64,000 nt of DNA from Hyphomicrobiales bacterium (GCA_026400535.1 JAPLOU010000028.1:47859-111858), one strand, 5' to 3'. Shown: positions 1-9,054, numbered from the stretch's first letter. A program made the numbers and translations. Notes: generated from the letters alone by a model not told the origin.

Positions 1-231
1 ACCCGTCATCCGGAAGCCCTCGGCGAGAGCTTTGGCCAGCACTTCGGCCATGCGATGGGCTATTCGGGGCGGTTGTTCCTCGCGTCATGCGCGGCCTTTG
101 TCCACGCGCTGTTGCCCTTCCTGTTCGAGAAGACGGCCAGCACCATGATCAAGGCGATGTATGCCGACATGACGAACCGCGGTGCCACCGCTCAGGTCGA
201 GCCGGCCTCCAGAATTCAGTCGGCCGCGTGA
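1..231 (+). CDS. DUF6356 family protein (5' truncated by window edge)
   Basis: The first reading frame is open from base 1 to a TGA at 229-231, giving 76 residues with no start codon inside the window. The segment contains the pattern EALGESFGQHFGHAMGYSGR followed by a hydrophobic run and ALLPFLFEKT, which matches the conserved core of the small DUF6356 family (one predicted membrane segment, function unknown). The tail after about residue 55 is low-complexity and poorly conserved. No function can be assigned. The true start lies upstream of the window. Confidence 0.6.
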   Translation, partial: TRHPEALGESFGQHFGHAMGYSGRLFLASCAAFVHALLPFLFEKTASTMIKAMYADMTNRGATAQVEPASRIQSAA

Positions 232-289
232 GCGAATTTGCGAAGCGGGGTTGAAACGCTCCATCATGCTGGCTATACGCACCGGCGGC

Positions 290-366
290 AGCAGTGTAGC
301 TCAGTTGGTTAGAGCGACGGATTCATAACCCGTAGGTCACCAGTTCAAGTCTGGTCACTGCTACCA
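290..366 (+). tRNA. tRNA-Met, anticodon CAU, elongator type
   Basis: A 77-nt cloverleaf. The acceptor stem AGCAGTG pairs perfectly with CACTGCT. The D stem is GCTC/GAGC, the anticodon loop TTCATAA carries CAT at 324-326, and the T arm is ACCAG-TTCAAGT-CTGGT. A discriminator A and CCA are encoded. The lowest anticodon-stem pair is an A-C mismatch. The perfectly paired 1-72 position argues for elongator Met rather than initiator. A tRNA-Ile2 with lysidine-modified CAU cannot be fully excluded from sequence alone. Confidence 0.93.
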
Positions 367-371
367 GTTGC

Positions 372-1010
372 TCAGGGGCGCGCCGCGCGCTTTTTGAGCC
401 TGACCACCTTGAAGTAGCCCTTGCCGACATGGGTTGTCTGATAGCGGCCGGTGCGCTGGCCCCAGTCCGTGATGCGGCTGACCTTGAAATCCGTGCTCCA
501 GCCGACTTTCTTGGCCAGCGGCGCGAGCGCCGACCAGAATGCCGCGCCCGGACCTTCAGACGCCACCAGACGGCTTGAAATCACGATTTCGCCGCCAGGC
601 CGGAGCACGCGGTCCATTTCGTCCAGCGCCTGTTCCGGGTCAGGCACCAGCGTGATCACGAACTGGGCGGTGACGGCATCAAACGCCTCGTCGGCAAAAC
701 CCAGGCGGCATGCGTCCATGACGCAGAGCCCGATGACGGCGCAAAGGCCGCGTTCACGCACCTTGCGACTGGCGACCTGGAGCATGTCTTCGGACAGATC
801 GACGCCAACCACGCGCTTGTCGGCGGGAAAATAGGGCAGGGTCAGCCCCGTTCCGACGCCAATCTCCAGGATATCGCGCCCGCAGGCCACCGCGGCGTCG
901 ACCGCTTCGCGCTGGGCGCGCGCCAGCAACTGGACATAGACCTTGTCGTAGAACTTCGCCCAGACACGATAAACGCGCTTCTGGCCCTCAAGGTCATAGG
1001 TCACCGGCAT
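372..1010 (-). CDS. pmtA: PmtA-type phosphatidylethanolamine N-methyltransferase
   Basis: 212 residues, a class I SAM-dependent methyltransferase. Motif I is ILEIGVGTGLTLPYF (about 47-61), motif II GVDLSEDML follows, and DEMDRVLRPGGEIVIS marks the post-II strand. The N-terminal YRVWAKFYDKVYVQLL block and the AQFVITLVPDPEQALD segment resemble the short Rhodobacter/Bradyrhizobium-type PmtA enzymes that methylate phosphatidylethanolamine on the way to phosphatidylcholine at the inner membrane face. Length fits this family (about 200 residues). The assignment to phospholipid substrate is inferred from similarity. It could be another small-lipid or quinone-type methyltransferase. It lies 26 bp downstream of mnmA on the same strand. 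Confidence 0.7.
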   Translation of the reverse strand: MPVTYDLEGQKRVYRVWAKFYDKVYVQLLARAQREAVDAAVACGRDILEIGVGTGLTLPYFPADKRVVGVDLSEDMLQVASRKVRERGLCAVIGLCVMDACRLGFADEAFDAVTAQFVITLVPDPEQALDEMDRVLRPGGEIVISSRLVASEGPGAAFWSALAPLAKKVGWSTDFKVSRITDWGQRTGRYQTTHVGKGYFKVVRLKKRAARP

Positions 1011-1036
1011 GGAAGGGGAGGTCCGTTCTGGGTCTG

Positions 1037-2209
1037 TCAGGCACTAGCGGCGAGCGCAGCCGCGGGCGGGTTGGCCGCGGCCCGAGCGACCGGCTGGATG
1101 ATGCCGCCGCCAAGCACGCGCGCATCCGGCCGGGCGCTGTCATACAGCACGCAGGCCTGTCCCGGCGCGACGCCTTCTTCGGCATCAAGCAATTCCACCA
1201 GCCATTCGCCGCCAATGCGGCGCAGCAGGGCCGACTTTGGCGCACGGGTCGAGCGGACGCGGGCCGCAACCTCGATGCCGTCGATCACATCGCCGGGCAG
1301 GTCCGCGCCAAGCCAGTTCATGTCCCTGACCCGAACGGTTTTCGTCGCGAGCGCGCTGCGCGGCCCCACGATGACGCGCGCTGTGTCGGCATCCAGCCTG
1401 ACGACATAGAGCGCTTCGCTCGCCGCTACGCCGATGCCCTTGCGCTGGCCGACCGTGAAGCGAAGAATGCCATCATGATGGCCGAGCACCTGGCCGCCCA
1501 GGTCGACAATCTCGCCGGGCCGTGATGCGCCTGGTCTGAGCCGCTCGATGACATCGGCGTATCGGCCCGAGGGGACAAAGCAGATGTCCTGGCTGTCCGG
1601 CTTGTCGGCGATGGCGAGGCCGAGTTCGGCCGCCAGCTCGCGGGTGCGGCTCTTCGGCAATGCGCCAAGCGGGAAGCGCAGAAGGTCAAGCTGGTCCTGC
1701 GTTGTGGCATAAAGGAAGTAGCTCTGGTCGCGGCCTTCATCAGCGGCGCGGTGCAGCGTGCGGCGGCCGTCGGATCCGGCTTTGGAGACGACATAGTGGC
1801 CCGTCGCCAGGGCATCGGCCTCAAGTTCGCGGGCAAGGCCGAGCAGATCGCGGAACTTGACCGTTCGGTTGCAGTCGACGCAGGGGATCGGGGTTTCGCC
1901 GGACAGGTAGCTGTCGGCAAAGCGCTCCATCACCTCATTGCGGAAGCGGCTTTCGTAGTCGAGCACGTAATGGGGAATGCCGATGGCCTCTGCCACGCGG
2001 CGGGCGTCATGGATATCCTGCCCGGCGCAGCACGAACCAGCCCGGTGCACGGCAGCACCATGATCGTAAAGCTGCAGCGTGACCCCGATGACCTCATAGC
2101 CCTGGGATTTGAGGAGCGCCGCAACCACGGAGGAATCCACCCCGCCCGACATCGCCACGACGACGCGGGTTTCATGAGGAGCCTTGGCGATGTCCAGCGA
2201 GTTCGGCAA
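1037..2209 (-). CDS. mnmA: tRNA-specific 2-thiouridylase MnmA
   Basis: 390 residues. MnmA inserts sulfur at C2 of the wobble uridine (U34) in tRNA-Lys, -Glu and -Gln, using ATP to adenylate the base. The PP-loop SGGVDSS is at 21-27, the catalytic PCVDCN cysteine at 110, and the second cysteine in the QDICF motif at 210. TGHYV and DQSYFL are the usual family landmarks. A short extension precedes the PP-loop and an Ala-rich tail ends the protein. It is a cytosolic housekeeping enzyme, followed by pmtA on the same strand. The 272-bp region on its 5' side separates it from the divergent fliK. Confidence 0.95.
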   Translation of the reverse strand: MPNSLDIAKAPHETRVVVAMSGGVDSSVVAALLKSQGYEVIGVTLQLYDHGAAVHRAGSCCAGQDIHDARRVAEAIGIPHYVLDYESRFRNEVMERFADSYLSGETPIPCVDCNRTVKFRDLLGLARELEADALATGHYVVSKAGSDGRRTLHRAADEGRDQSYFLYATTQDQLDLLRFPLGALPKSRTRELAAELGLAIADKPDSQDICFVPSGRYADVIERLRPGASRPGEIVDLGGQVLGHHDGILRFTVGQRKGIGVAASEALYVVRLDADTARVIVGPRSALATKTVRVRDMNWLGADLPGDVIDGIEVAARVRSTRAPKSALLRRIGGEWLVELLDAEEGVAPGQACVLYDSARPDARVLGGGIIQPVARAAANPPAAALAASA

Positions 2210-2481
2210 AGGCCCCTGATCCTGGTTTGTAGCGCTGTCGAATGACGATGGCTCATCATATAGGGCCGTTCATGAGCCGATGCCAGCCGGTTTGGATGTC
2301 ATGCAGACGCCGGCAGGGCGGCAGAACTTGCCGCGCTGCCAGCACAAAACTGCCTCGCATGGCCGTGCTGGATGGTGGACGTTTCAAGAAAGTCTTTTTT
2401 TGACAATACCTTGAGGAGAGAACAGGGCTGGCGCGATGCTTGCTCGGGTACCGGAGTGACCCGTCAGAAAGAGAGCACAAG

Positions 2482-4044
2482 TTGAGTATCAGCGCCGCCG
2501 CCTTGAGCCTGCCCAATCCGTTGCCTGCCCGCCCGGCCGCGCCAGCGCGCGCCGAAGACCGTGCCGCTCAGGAGCGGGTGTTCGCGTTGCCGCCTGAGGC
2601 GCGCTCCCCCGAGGCCTCCCCGCGTGCACCCATCAAGATGGGCAAGACTGCACCGCAGGCGCCTGCGACGGAAAGCCCCGAAACCGGCCGCGACAACGCT
2701 CTGTCATCGACGGAGAGTCCTCAGGACAAGGGGGCGACCGAGACAGCCTCCAAGTCCGAAAACGCATCCGGGCATGCGCAAGCGGTGATCAGCGATCCGA
2801 ATCCGGCCGTGGATGCAAATGTTGCGACCGAGACACAGTCCGTTGCACTGGCCATGGCAGCCCCCTCCCAGCTCCCCGTCCCGCTGGCTGCTGAGATGGT
2901 GATGGCCGTAGGCCAGCTGGTGCAAGGGATAGAAGCTCGGGTGCCCAATGCTGCCGTTTCGCAGGCAAGCGACGCACTTGTATCGGCCCCGGCGCCGTCG
3001 GGGGGAGGCAAAGCCGTGGTTACTGCGCTTCCTGCCGGGCTGACCGCGACGGATGAGACGATGGTGCTCTCACAACAGCCCGCCGCGCAGGCCGCCCTGA
3101 CGGCGGGCGACAAGGGCGTGTCCGAGCTGGTGCAGGGTGCCGAACAACCGCAGCAGGCGCAGGCCGCCCTGACGGCGGGCGACAAGGGCCCGTCCGAGCT
3201 GGTGCAGCGCGCCGAACAACCGCAGCAGGCGCAGGCCGCCCTGATGGCCGGTGCCAGCGCCGAGAAGCCGGCAGACGGGCCACCGGTCGCGGTGACGGCG
3301 GGCGACAAGGGCGCGTCCGAGCTGGCGCAGCGCGCCGAACAGCCGCAGGCCGCCCTGACGGCCGGCGCCAGCGCCGAGAAGCCGGCAGACGGGCCACCGG
3401 TCGAGGTTATGGTGGGCGACAAGGGCGCGTCCGAGCTGGCGCAGCGCGCTGAACAGCCGCAGCAGGCACAGGCCGCGCAAGCCGCCGCGCATCGGCCTGG
3501 CGAAGGGCCTGAACCTGGCACGCCTGTGTTGACCCTGCAGTCTGCGGCCAATCCTGACGCGCTGCCGCCACCCTTGGTCCAGCCAGGCCGGCCGGAAGGG
3601 GCGGAGGCGTACCTCGCCAAGCCGATCCCGCCCGGCGCCGTGCCGGTTGAAATTGGGTTGCGTGCCTTGCAGGGCGCACGTGAGTTCCAGATCAGGCTCG
3701 ACCCGGCAGAGCTCGGGCGCGTCGACGTCCGGCTCGAGATCGGGGACGACAAGTCGGTCAGCGCCAAGATCATTGTGGACCGTGTCGAGACGCTGCACCT
3801 GCTGCAACGCGAGGCGAAGACGCTCGAACGCGCCTTCGAGCAGGCTGGCCTCAAGTCAAGCGACAACGGCATCGACATCACCTTGCGCGATCACGGGCAG
3901 CAATCGAACCAGCAGCGTGGCGAGGCCTTCCGCGATGACATCAGCGGGCGGACGCGCAAGGCTGCCGCCGCCCCGATTGTCCTGCCTGCCGACATGTCGG
4001 TCCGCCGCTCGCTGCATTTGGGCGCGCTCGACCGTTCGATCTGA
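2482..4044 (+). CDS. fliK: flagellar hook-length control protein FliK
   Basis: About 520 residues. FliK measures hook length and switches the type III export gate from rod/hook to filament substrates. The N-terminal two-thirds is Ala/Pro/Gln-rich and disordered, with near-identical internal repeats. The C-terminal domain (about 400-490) has the Flg_hook signature: REFQIRLDPAELGRVDVRLE, then a helix HLLQREAKTLERAFEQAGL. I chose TTG at 2482 because GAAAGAGAG (2467-2475) sits at proper Shine-Dalgarno distance and the product starts MSISAAALSLPN. An in-frame TTG at 2440 is the alternative. flgD follows after 12 bp, so the two are co-transcribed. Confidence 0.88.
   Translation: MSISAAALSLPNPLPARPAAPARAEDRAAQERVFALPPEARSPEASPRAPIKMGKTAPQAPATESPETGRDNALSSTESPQDKGATETASKSENASGHAQAVISDPNPAVDANVATETQSVALAMAAPSQLPVPLAAEMVMAVGQLVQGIEARVPNAAVSQASDALVSAPAPSGGGKAVVTALPAGLTATDETMVLSQQPAAQAALTAGDKGVSELVQGAEQPQQAQAALTAGDKGPSELVQRAEQPQQAQAALMAGASAEKPADGPPVAVTAGDKGASELAQRAEQPQAALTAGASAEKPADGPPVEVMVGDKGASELAQRAEQPQQAQAAQAAAHRPGEGPEPGTPVLTLQSAANPDALPPPLVQPGRPEGAEAYLAKPIPPGAVPVEIGLRALQGAREFQIRLDPAELGRVDVRLEIGDDKSVSAKIIVDRVETLHLLQREAKTLERAFEQAGLKSSDNGIDITLRDHGQQSNQQRGEAFRDDISGRTRKAAAAPIVLPADMSVRRSLHLGALDRSI
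3091..3480 (+). repeat. imperfect tandem repeats inside fliK
   Basis: The coding DNA repeats in register. Two units of 72 bp encode AALTAGDKG[V/P]SELVQ[G/R]AEQPQQAQ. They are followed by two longer units (about 114 bp) that add the block AGASAEKPADGPPV before another GDKGASELAQRAEQPQ. Copies differ by only a few bases, so they arose by recent duplication. They lengthen the disordered part of FliK, which in other bacteria acts as the ruler. Confidence 0.85.
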
Positions 4045-4056
4045 GGAGCCAAGCCC

Positions 4057-4728
4057 ATGACCACGATTGCAGCCGCCCAGTCCGCTTCGAACGCCGCCGC
4101 AACCACGTCGACCGCCAAAAAGAGCGAGCGCGCCCAGATTGCCGGCAATTTCGACCAGTTCCTGCAGCTCCTGACGACACAGCTCAAGAACCAGGACCCG
4201 ACGTCGCCGCTCGACACCAACCAGTTCACCCAGCAGCTTGTCCAGTTCGCGCAGGTCGAGCAGCAGCTGAAGCAGAACGAGACGCTGACCTCTCTGCTGA
4301 GCATGAGCAAGTCGACGAGCACCGCCAACGCCATGGGCTTTGTGGGCAACCGCGTGACGATGGACGGCTCGACCAGCCGACTGAGGGACAATGCCGCCGA
4401 ATGGCGCCTGGACGCGCCGCGCGGCGGCAACGCCACCGTCACGATCAAGGATAAGAGCGGCAACATCGTGCAGACCAAGACAGTCACGCTGACCGCAGGG
4501 GCGCAGACCTTCAAATGGGACGGCCGCAAGGCGGTCGGCCTCAACGCGCCTGATGGTGACTATTCGATCGTTGTCGACGCGACCGACGCACAGCGCAATC
4601 GCATCGATGTGAAGACCGAGGTGACCGGTATCGTCGATGGCGCCGACTTCAGCGGGGACACCCCGGTCCTGGTGATCGGGACGGCTCGCATTCCCGTCGA
4701 CAAGGTCAAATCCGTGAGCCGCCTGTAA
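4057..4728 (+). CDS. flgD: flagellar hook-capping protein FlgD
   Basis: 223 residues. FlgD caps the growing hook and allows FlgE polymerisation outside the cell. The conserved N-terminal export/assembly domain shows FDQFLQLLTTQLKNQDPTSP and DTNQFTQQLVQFAQVEQQ (about 29-70). The C-terminal half carries the FlgD Ig/Tudor-like region, with FKWDGRKAVGLNAPDGDYS. There is no cleavable signal, as expected for a type III flagellar substrate. It starts 12 bp after fliK with AGGAG upstream. A 140-bp gap to sciP follows. Confidence 0.95.
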   Translation: MTTIAAAQSASNAAATTSTAKKSERAQIAGNFDQFLQLLTTQLKNQDPTSPLDTNQFTQQLVQFAQVEQQLKQNETLTSLLSMSKSTSTANAMGFVGNRVTMDGSTSRLRDNAAEWRLDAPRGGNATVTIKDKSGNIVQTKTVTLTAGAQTFKWDGRKAVGLNAPDGDYSIVVDATDAQRNRIDVKTEVTGIVDGADFSGDTPVLVIGTARIPVDKVKSVSRL

Positions 4729-4868
4729 CCGTGCGGGAGCCGGGGATGACAGCGGCGGCCCAGAGCAAATCCGTTGCTTCCGGCGGGCCGGATGGCCTTA
4801 GGCAAATTTTAAGCGGCATGCGCGTACTGTACTCCGGACATTGGTCTGTAGAGTTGTGTGAGCGTGAA

Positions 4869-5144
4869 ATGACCGAGGGCCTTAGACCACGAGTGAAGTA
4901 TGTCATCGGCCCCGACGGGAGCCCGTTGACGATCGCCGATCTACCGCCTCCGGGCACCCATCGCTGGGTGATCCGCCGCAAGGCCGAGGTTGTTGCGGCG
5001 GTGCGCGGTGGCTTGCTCAGCCTTGAGGATGCGTGCCAGCGTTATACGCTGACCACCGAAGAATTCCTCAGCTGGCAGCTCTCCATCGACCAGCACGGCC
5101 TCGCCGGCCTGCGCACAACGCGCATTCAGCACTATCGGCAGTAA
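4869..5144 (+). CDS. sciP: CtrA inhibitor SciP (DUF1153)
   Basis: 91 residues, MTEGLRPRVKYVIGPDGSPL at the N-terminus, then a helix-turn-helix with WVIRRKAEVVAAVRGGLLSL and YTLTTEEFLSWQ. This is nearly identical in length and pattern to Caulobacter SciP. SciP binds DNA (and CtrA) and represses CtrA-activated promoters, including flagellar ones, in the swarmer phase. The frame stays open upstream to 4731, but the family start and the SciP N-terminus place the ATG at 4869. It sits between flgD and fliF, directly before two CtrA-like boxes, so it is positioned to act on its own flagellar neighbourhood. Confidence 0.92.
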   Translation: MTEGLRPRVKYVIGPDGSPLTIADLPPPGTHRWVIRRKAEVVAAVRGGLLSLEDACQRYTLTTEEFLSWQLSIDQHGLAGLRTTRIQHYRQ

Positions 5145-5162
5145 GCCCACCAGTTCAGCCCG

Positions 5163-5177
5163 TTAACGATTGGCTAA
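5163..5177 (+). promoter_or_regulatory. candidate CtrA box (TTAA-N7-CTAA) upstream of fliF
   Basis: TTAACGATTGGCTAA fits the CtrA consensus TTAA-N7-TTAA with one mismatch. It lies about 165 bp before the fliF start and 20 bp after sciP. Assignment is by motif only. Confidence 0.5.
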
Positions 5178-5234
5178 GCCGTTTTCAGCGCAGTTGCGCC
5201 GGAAACGGCTTATTTTTGTGCGCAGCCTCATTCT

Positions 5235-5251
5235 GTTAACCACCTGCTAAC
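5235..5251 (+). promoter_or_regulatory. candidate CtrA box (GTTAACCAC, TTAA-N7-CTAAC) upstream of fliF
   Basis: GTTAACCACCTGCTAAC matches TTAA-N7-TTAAC with one mismatch and contains the 9-mer GTTAACCAC, also found upstream of flhA, ctrA and fliI. It lies about 90 bp before the fliF GTG, a typical promoter position for a class II CtrA-activated flagellar operon. Confidence 0.6.
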
Positions 5252-5341
5252 CGCATGCCGGGAAAAACTTGCCTACCTGTTCGTTCGGGTCCGTACGATG
5301 CGGGCCGGGAACCGGTCCTTTGGTTGGTGTGAGGCAATGGC

Positions 5342-7021
5342 GTGAACAGCCTGGTTCAGCAGTTCAGCAGATTGGGTGCCGGCCGGCTTGCCGCCATGCT
5401 GACGGTGGCGGCTGCCCTTCTGGTTTTTTTCGGCTTCGTGATGTTCCGTTTCTCGCAGCCAACAATGGGTTTGCTCTACAGCGACCTGTCGCTTCAGGAC
5501 GCGGCGCAGATCGTCAAGGACCTTGAAACGCGGAACATCAAGTATGAGTCGCGCGGCGACGGTTCAGCCATTCTGGTGCCGCGTGGCGACATCCCGCGCA
5601 TCCGCATGGAACTCGCCTCCAAGGGGCTGCCATCGGGCGGCGGCGTGGGCTACGAGATCTTCGACAAGGGCGACGCGTTCTCGTCCACGAGCTTTGTGCA
5701 GAACATCAATCACCTGCGCGCTCTCGAAGGCGAGTTGACCCGCACCATCCGCGGCCTCGGACGGGTGCAGAACGCGCGCGTCCATCTGGTCATCCCCGAA
5801 CGCAAGCTGTTCGAGCGTGACCGCGAGCCGCCGCGTGCCTCGATCGTGCTGAAGCTGCGTGGGGATCTGGAAGCGGGCCAGATCAGGGCGATCCGCCACC
5901 TGGTCGCGTCTGCGGTCGAAGGTCTCAAGCCCGAGCGGGTTTCGATCGTCGATGAGGGCGGCCGGCTTCTGGCCGACGGGGCGCAGGGCGACGCGGGCGC
6001 AATGGCCGGATCCGTCGGCGACGACCGCCAGACCACCATCGAGCGCCGCGTAAAGGCCCAGATCGAGGAAATCGTGGCGAGCGTGGTCGGCTCTGGCCGC
6101 GCACGGGTTCAGGTCAGCGCCCAGTTGGAAATGAACCGCGTCGAAAGCCGCTCCGAGACCTTCGATCCCGAAAGCAGGGTGGCGCGCTCGACCCAAAGCC
6201 GCACCGAAAGCTCCGCCAACAGCGAGCCGGGCGCGCAAGGCGTGACGGTCGGGAACGAACTGCCGGGAGCGCAGGGGCAGGGCGGTGGACAGGCCCAGAC
6301 CCGCGAGCAGAGCAGCAAGAACGAGGAAATCACGAATTTCGAAATCTCCCGCACGACGCGGACCGAAGTGCTGGAGGGCGGCCGGCTCCGCCGTCTGTCG
6401 GTCGCCGTGCTGGTCGACGGCATCTATGTCCGTCCTGCTGCAGGGGGGGACGCGGTCTATCAGCCGCGTCCGCAGGAGGAACTCGACCGGATCGGCGCGC
6501 TTGTGCGCATGGCCATTGGCTTTGACCGCCAGCGCGGCGACCAGGTCGAGGTTGTCAACCTGCGCTTCGCCGACGCGCCGCAACAGATCGAACTGAAGGA
6601 ACAGACACTGATGCAGCAGCTGCTGTCCTTCACCAAGGAGGACATCCTGCGCGCCATCGAGCTTGGCGTCATTATTCTTCTGACGCTGATCGTCCTGCTC
6701 ACAGTGGTGCGACCGCTGCTCAAGCAGGTCCTCTCACCCGACAAGCCGAAGGGCAGCAATGGTGATGGTGGCGGGGCTGAGGGCGGCGGTGGTGGCGCAG
6801 GAGGAATGCAGTCCCTGCCCCAAGCTGCCGGGGGGCAGCAGATGCTGGCCGGGCCCTCGTCCACGGACACACCGTCGGAGCGCATGCTGGCGCTTGCGCA
6901 GATCAAGGGCAATATCAAGGCACAATCGGTCGAGAAGATCGGCGGCATGGTCAACCAGAACCCATCTGACGCCGTGGCCGTGCTGCGCTCATGGGTTCAC
7001 GAACAGCCATCGGGAGCCTGA
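5342..7021 (+). CDS. fliF: flagellar MS-ring protein FliF
   Basis: 559 residues. FliF forms the membrane/supramembrane ring on which the switch and export gate are built. TM1 is at about 18-40 (the AAALLVFFGFVMF run). The YscJ/FliF N-domain follows with LPSGGGVGYEIFDKGDAF and RTIRGLGRVQNARVHLVIPE, then the C-domain, TM2 at about 436-458 (ELGVIILLTLIVLLTVV), and a C-terminal cytoplasmic tail that should dock FliG (LAQIKGNIKAQSVEKIGGMV). The GTG start is supported by GAGG at 5331. It heads fliF-fliG-fliH-fliN-flbD, with a 3-bp gap to fliG. Two CtrA-like boxes precede it. Confidence 0.97.
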   Translation: MNSLVQQFSRLGAGRLAAMLTVAAALLVFFGFVMFRFSQPTMGLLYSDLSLQDAAQIVKDLETRNIKYESRGDGSAILVPRGDIPRIRMELASKGLPSGGGVGYEIFDKGDAFSSTSFVQNINHLRALEGELTRTIRGLGRVQNARVHLVIPERKLFERDREPPRASIVLKLRGDLEAGQIRAIRHLVASAVEGLKPERVSIVDEGGRLLADGAQGDAGAMAGSVGDDRQTTIERRVKAQIEEIVASVVGSGRARVQVSAQLEMNRVESRSETFDPESRVARSTQSRTESSANSEPGAQGVTVGNELPGAQGQGGGQAQTREQSSKNEEITNFEISRTTRTEVLEGGRLRRLSVAVLVDGIYVRPAAGGDAVYQPRPQEELDRIGALVRMAIGFDRQRGDQVEVVNLRFADAPQQIELKEQTLMQQLLSFTKEDILRAIELGVIILLTLIVLLTVVRPLLKQVLSPDKPKGSNGDGGGAEGGGGGAGGMQSLPQAAGGQQMLAGPSSTDTPSERMLALAQIKGNIKAQSVEKIGGMVNQNPSDAVAVLRSWVHEQPSGA

Positions 7022-7024
7022 GCC

Positions 7025-8074
7025 GTGGCCAGCGCACCCCGCTCAGGCAAAGGCGCCGTCACGGCCGATGCCCAGTCGAAGCAGCTGACCGGCCCACTGA
7101 AGGCTGCGGTCATCCTTCTGCTGCTGGGCGACGAGTTCGGCAAGCCGATCTGGACCGAACTTGAGGATCATGAAATCCGCATCCTGTCGCGCTCGATGAC
7201 CGAACTGGGCACCATCGAAGCGGAGACAGTCGAGAGTGTCATGGTCGATTTCGTGGCGAAACTGTCGAATTCAGGCTCGGTGACGGGCACTTACGACCGG
7301 ACCGAGGCGCTGCTGATGCGCATCCTGCCCAAGGCGCAGGTCTCGGCCATCATGGAGGAAATCAGAGGTCCGGCGGGCCGCAACATGTGGCAAAAGCTCG
7401 CCAACATCGAGGCCGCCGTTCTCGCCAACTTCCTGAAGAACGAATACCCGCAGACCGTCGCGGTCGTGCTCTCGAAGATCAAGCCGGACCATGCCGCGCA
7501 GGTGCTGAGCATGCTGCCGGAAGATGTCGCGATCGACTGCGTGCAGCGGATGCTGCGCATGGAGAACGTGCAGAAGGAGGCGCTCGACCATATCGAGCAG
7601 ACCCTCCGCTCCGAGTTCGTGGCGACCCTGACGCAGACCCAGCGGCGCGATCCGCATGAGATCATGGCGGTGATTTTCAACTCCTTTGACAGGCAGACGG
7701 AGGGGCGGTTCCTGTCCTCGCTTGACGCCATCAGCAAGGATGCCTCGCGCAAGATCCGTGCACTCATGTTCACCTTCGAAGACCTTCAGAAGCTCGATCC
7801 GGCAGGTATCCAGACCTTGCTGCGCGTCGTGGACAAGGACACGCTCGCCCGCGCGCTCAAGGGCGGCAACGACAAGGCCAAGGAGTTCTTCTTCTCCGGA
7901 ATGTCGGCGCGTGCCGCCAAGAACCTGCAGGACGACATGCAGAGCCTTGGGCCGCTCAGGCTGAAAGAGGTCGATGAGGCCCAGTCGCGGATCGTGAAGA
8001 TGGCCAAGGACCTCGCCGACAAGGGCGAACTGATGATCGCCAAGAACAATGCCGAAGACGAACTGATCTATTGA
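7025..8074 (+). CDS. fliG: flagellar motor switch protein FliG
   Basis: 349 residues. FliG couples the C-ring to the stator and to FliF. The three-domain layout is visible: an N-terminal FliF-binding helical domain (LTGPLKAAVILLLLGDEFGK), a middle domain with the EHPQ-like surface replaced by NEYPQTVAVVLSKIKPDHAA, and a C-terminal charged torque helix (SRKIRALMFTFEDLQKLDP, then ALKGGNDKAKEFFFSGMSAR). GTG start 3 bp after the fliF stop implies translational coupling. Confidence 0.96.
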   Translation: MASAPRSGKGAVTADAQSKQLTGPLKAAVILLLLGDEFGKPIWTELEDHEIRILSRSMTELGTIEAETVESVMVDFVAKLSNSGSVTGTYDRTEALLMRILPKAQVSAIMEEIRGPAGRNMWQKLANIEAAVLANFLKNEYPQTVAVVLSKIKPDHAAQVLSMLPEDVAIDCVQRMLRMENVQKEALDHIEQTLRSEFVATLTQTQRRDPHEIMAVIFNSFDRQTEGRFLSSLDAISKDASRKIRALMFTFEDLQKLDPAGIQTLLRVVDKDTLARALKGGNDKAKEFFFSGMSARAAKNLQDDMQSLGPLRLKEVDEAQSRIVKMAKDLADKGELMIAKNNAEDELIY

Positions 8075-8090
8075 AGTCGAGCAAACCAGC

Positions 8091-8699
8091 ATGAACGCCG
8101 CCAGATTCACCTTCGAGACAGACTTTCGCGCCGAGGCCAATGGCCGCCGTGCGACCGATGTCGACGTGGCGGCGGCGCGTGAGCAGGGCTTCAACGACGG
8201 CTATGCCAAGGGTCAGGAGGTGGCGGAGGCCAAGGCAAGCGCCGCGCTGACGCACATGGCCGGGCTCATCTCGGTCCAGGCCGAAAGGCTCCTTGCTGTC
8301 CATGACGACCGCATGGCGCAGATCGAGGCCTGTGCCGCCGCGCTGGCGGTCAAGATGGCGCGGCGCATGGCTGGCGCGGCGCTGGCCGAGAGGCCGCAGG
8401 CCGTAATCGAGCAGGCCGCGCGCGAATGCCTGGTGCATGCCCGCAGCGCTCCGCATCTGGCCGTGCGCGTGCATGCCGACTTCGTCGAGGATGCAGAGCG
8501 CCTCTTCGGCAGGCTGACCCATCAGAGCGGCTATGCCGGCAAGGTCATCATCCTGGGCGAGCCCGAGATCGCCGCCGGCGACGCGCGCCTCGAATGGGCC
8601 GATGGCGGCGTCGTGATCAACCGCGAGGCTGTCGACGCCATGATCGATGCCGCCGCCGAGAAGGTGCTGGGTGCCCGCCCGGACACCCTGCTGAGCTGA
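8091..8699 (+). CDS. fliH: flagellar assembly protein FliH (alphaproteobacterial type)
   Basis: 202 residues. By position and pattern this is the FliH stator of the FliI export ATPase, which tethers it to the C-ring. The N-terminus has FETDFRAE, then a short Gly-x-x-x-type stretch EQGFNDGYAKGQEVAEAKA typical of FliH/YscL, a long helix, and a C-terminal domain with HADFVEDAERLFGRL and DARLEWADGGVVINREAVD. Sequence conservation in this family is low, so the call rests partly on its place between fliG and fliN. Confidence 0.85.
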   Translation: MNAARFTFETDFRAEANGRRATDVDVAAAREQGFNDGYAKGQEVAEAKASAALTHMAGLISVQAERLLAVHDDRMAQIEACAAALAVKMARRMAGAALAERPQAVIEQAARECLVHARSAPHLAVRVHADFVEDAERLFGRLTHQSGYAGKVIILGEPEIAAGDARLEWADGGVVINREAVDAMIDAAAEKVLGARPDTLLS

Positions 8700-8712
8700 A
8701 GGAGCGCCAACC

Positions 8713-9054
8713 ATGTCCAATGCAGACCTTCCGCTTCCACCTCTGACGGCCGGTGCCGGAGCGCTGTCGCCGTCCGGGCATGACAGGTCGGGGCCTGTGG
8801 CGAACAAGACGGCGGAGGACCTCGAGCAGGTTTTCGATGTGCCCGTTACGGTCGCCGCGATCCTGGGATCGCACCGCATGCCGATCGGTGATATGCTGAA
8901 GCTTCAGCCGGGCGCTGTGCTGGAGCTGGACCGCCGGGTTGGTGAAGCCATCGACATTTTCGTCAATGATCGCCTCGTGGCGCGCGGCGAGGTCGTGATC
9001 GTCGAGGACAAGCTTGGCGTGACCATGACCGAGATCATCAAGGCCGAGCGGTAA
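8713..9054 (+). CDS. fliN: flagellar motor switch protein FliN
   Basis: 113 residues. FliN builds the base of the C-ring and binds FliH. The SpoA domain fills the C-terminal 80 residues: FDVPVTVAAILGSHRMPIGD, LKLQPGAVLELDRRVGEAID, VARGEVVIVEDKLGVTMTEI. The first 35 residues are a variable linker. It starts 13 bp after fliH, with GGAG in the gap. No fliM is present in the window. Confidence 0.94.
   Translation: MSNADLPLPPLTAGAGALSPSGHDRSGPVANKTAEDLEQVFDVPVTVAAILGSHRMPIGDMLKLQPGAVLELDRRVGEAIDIFVNDRLVARGEVVIVEDKLGVTMTEIIKAER

Noticed and set aside
290..366. tRNA-Met as a genomic-island attachment site
   Set aside because: No integrase, no direct repeat of the tRNA 3' end and only core genes around it.
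2398..2440. TTGACA (2400-2405) as a -35 promoter element for fliK
   Set aside because: No acceptable -10 hexamer at 16-18 bp downstream; left unannotated.
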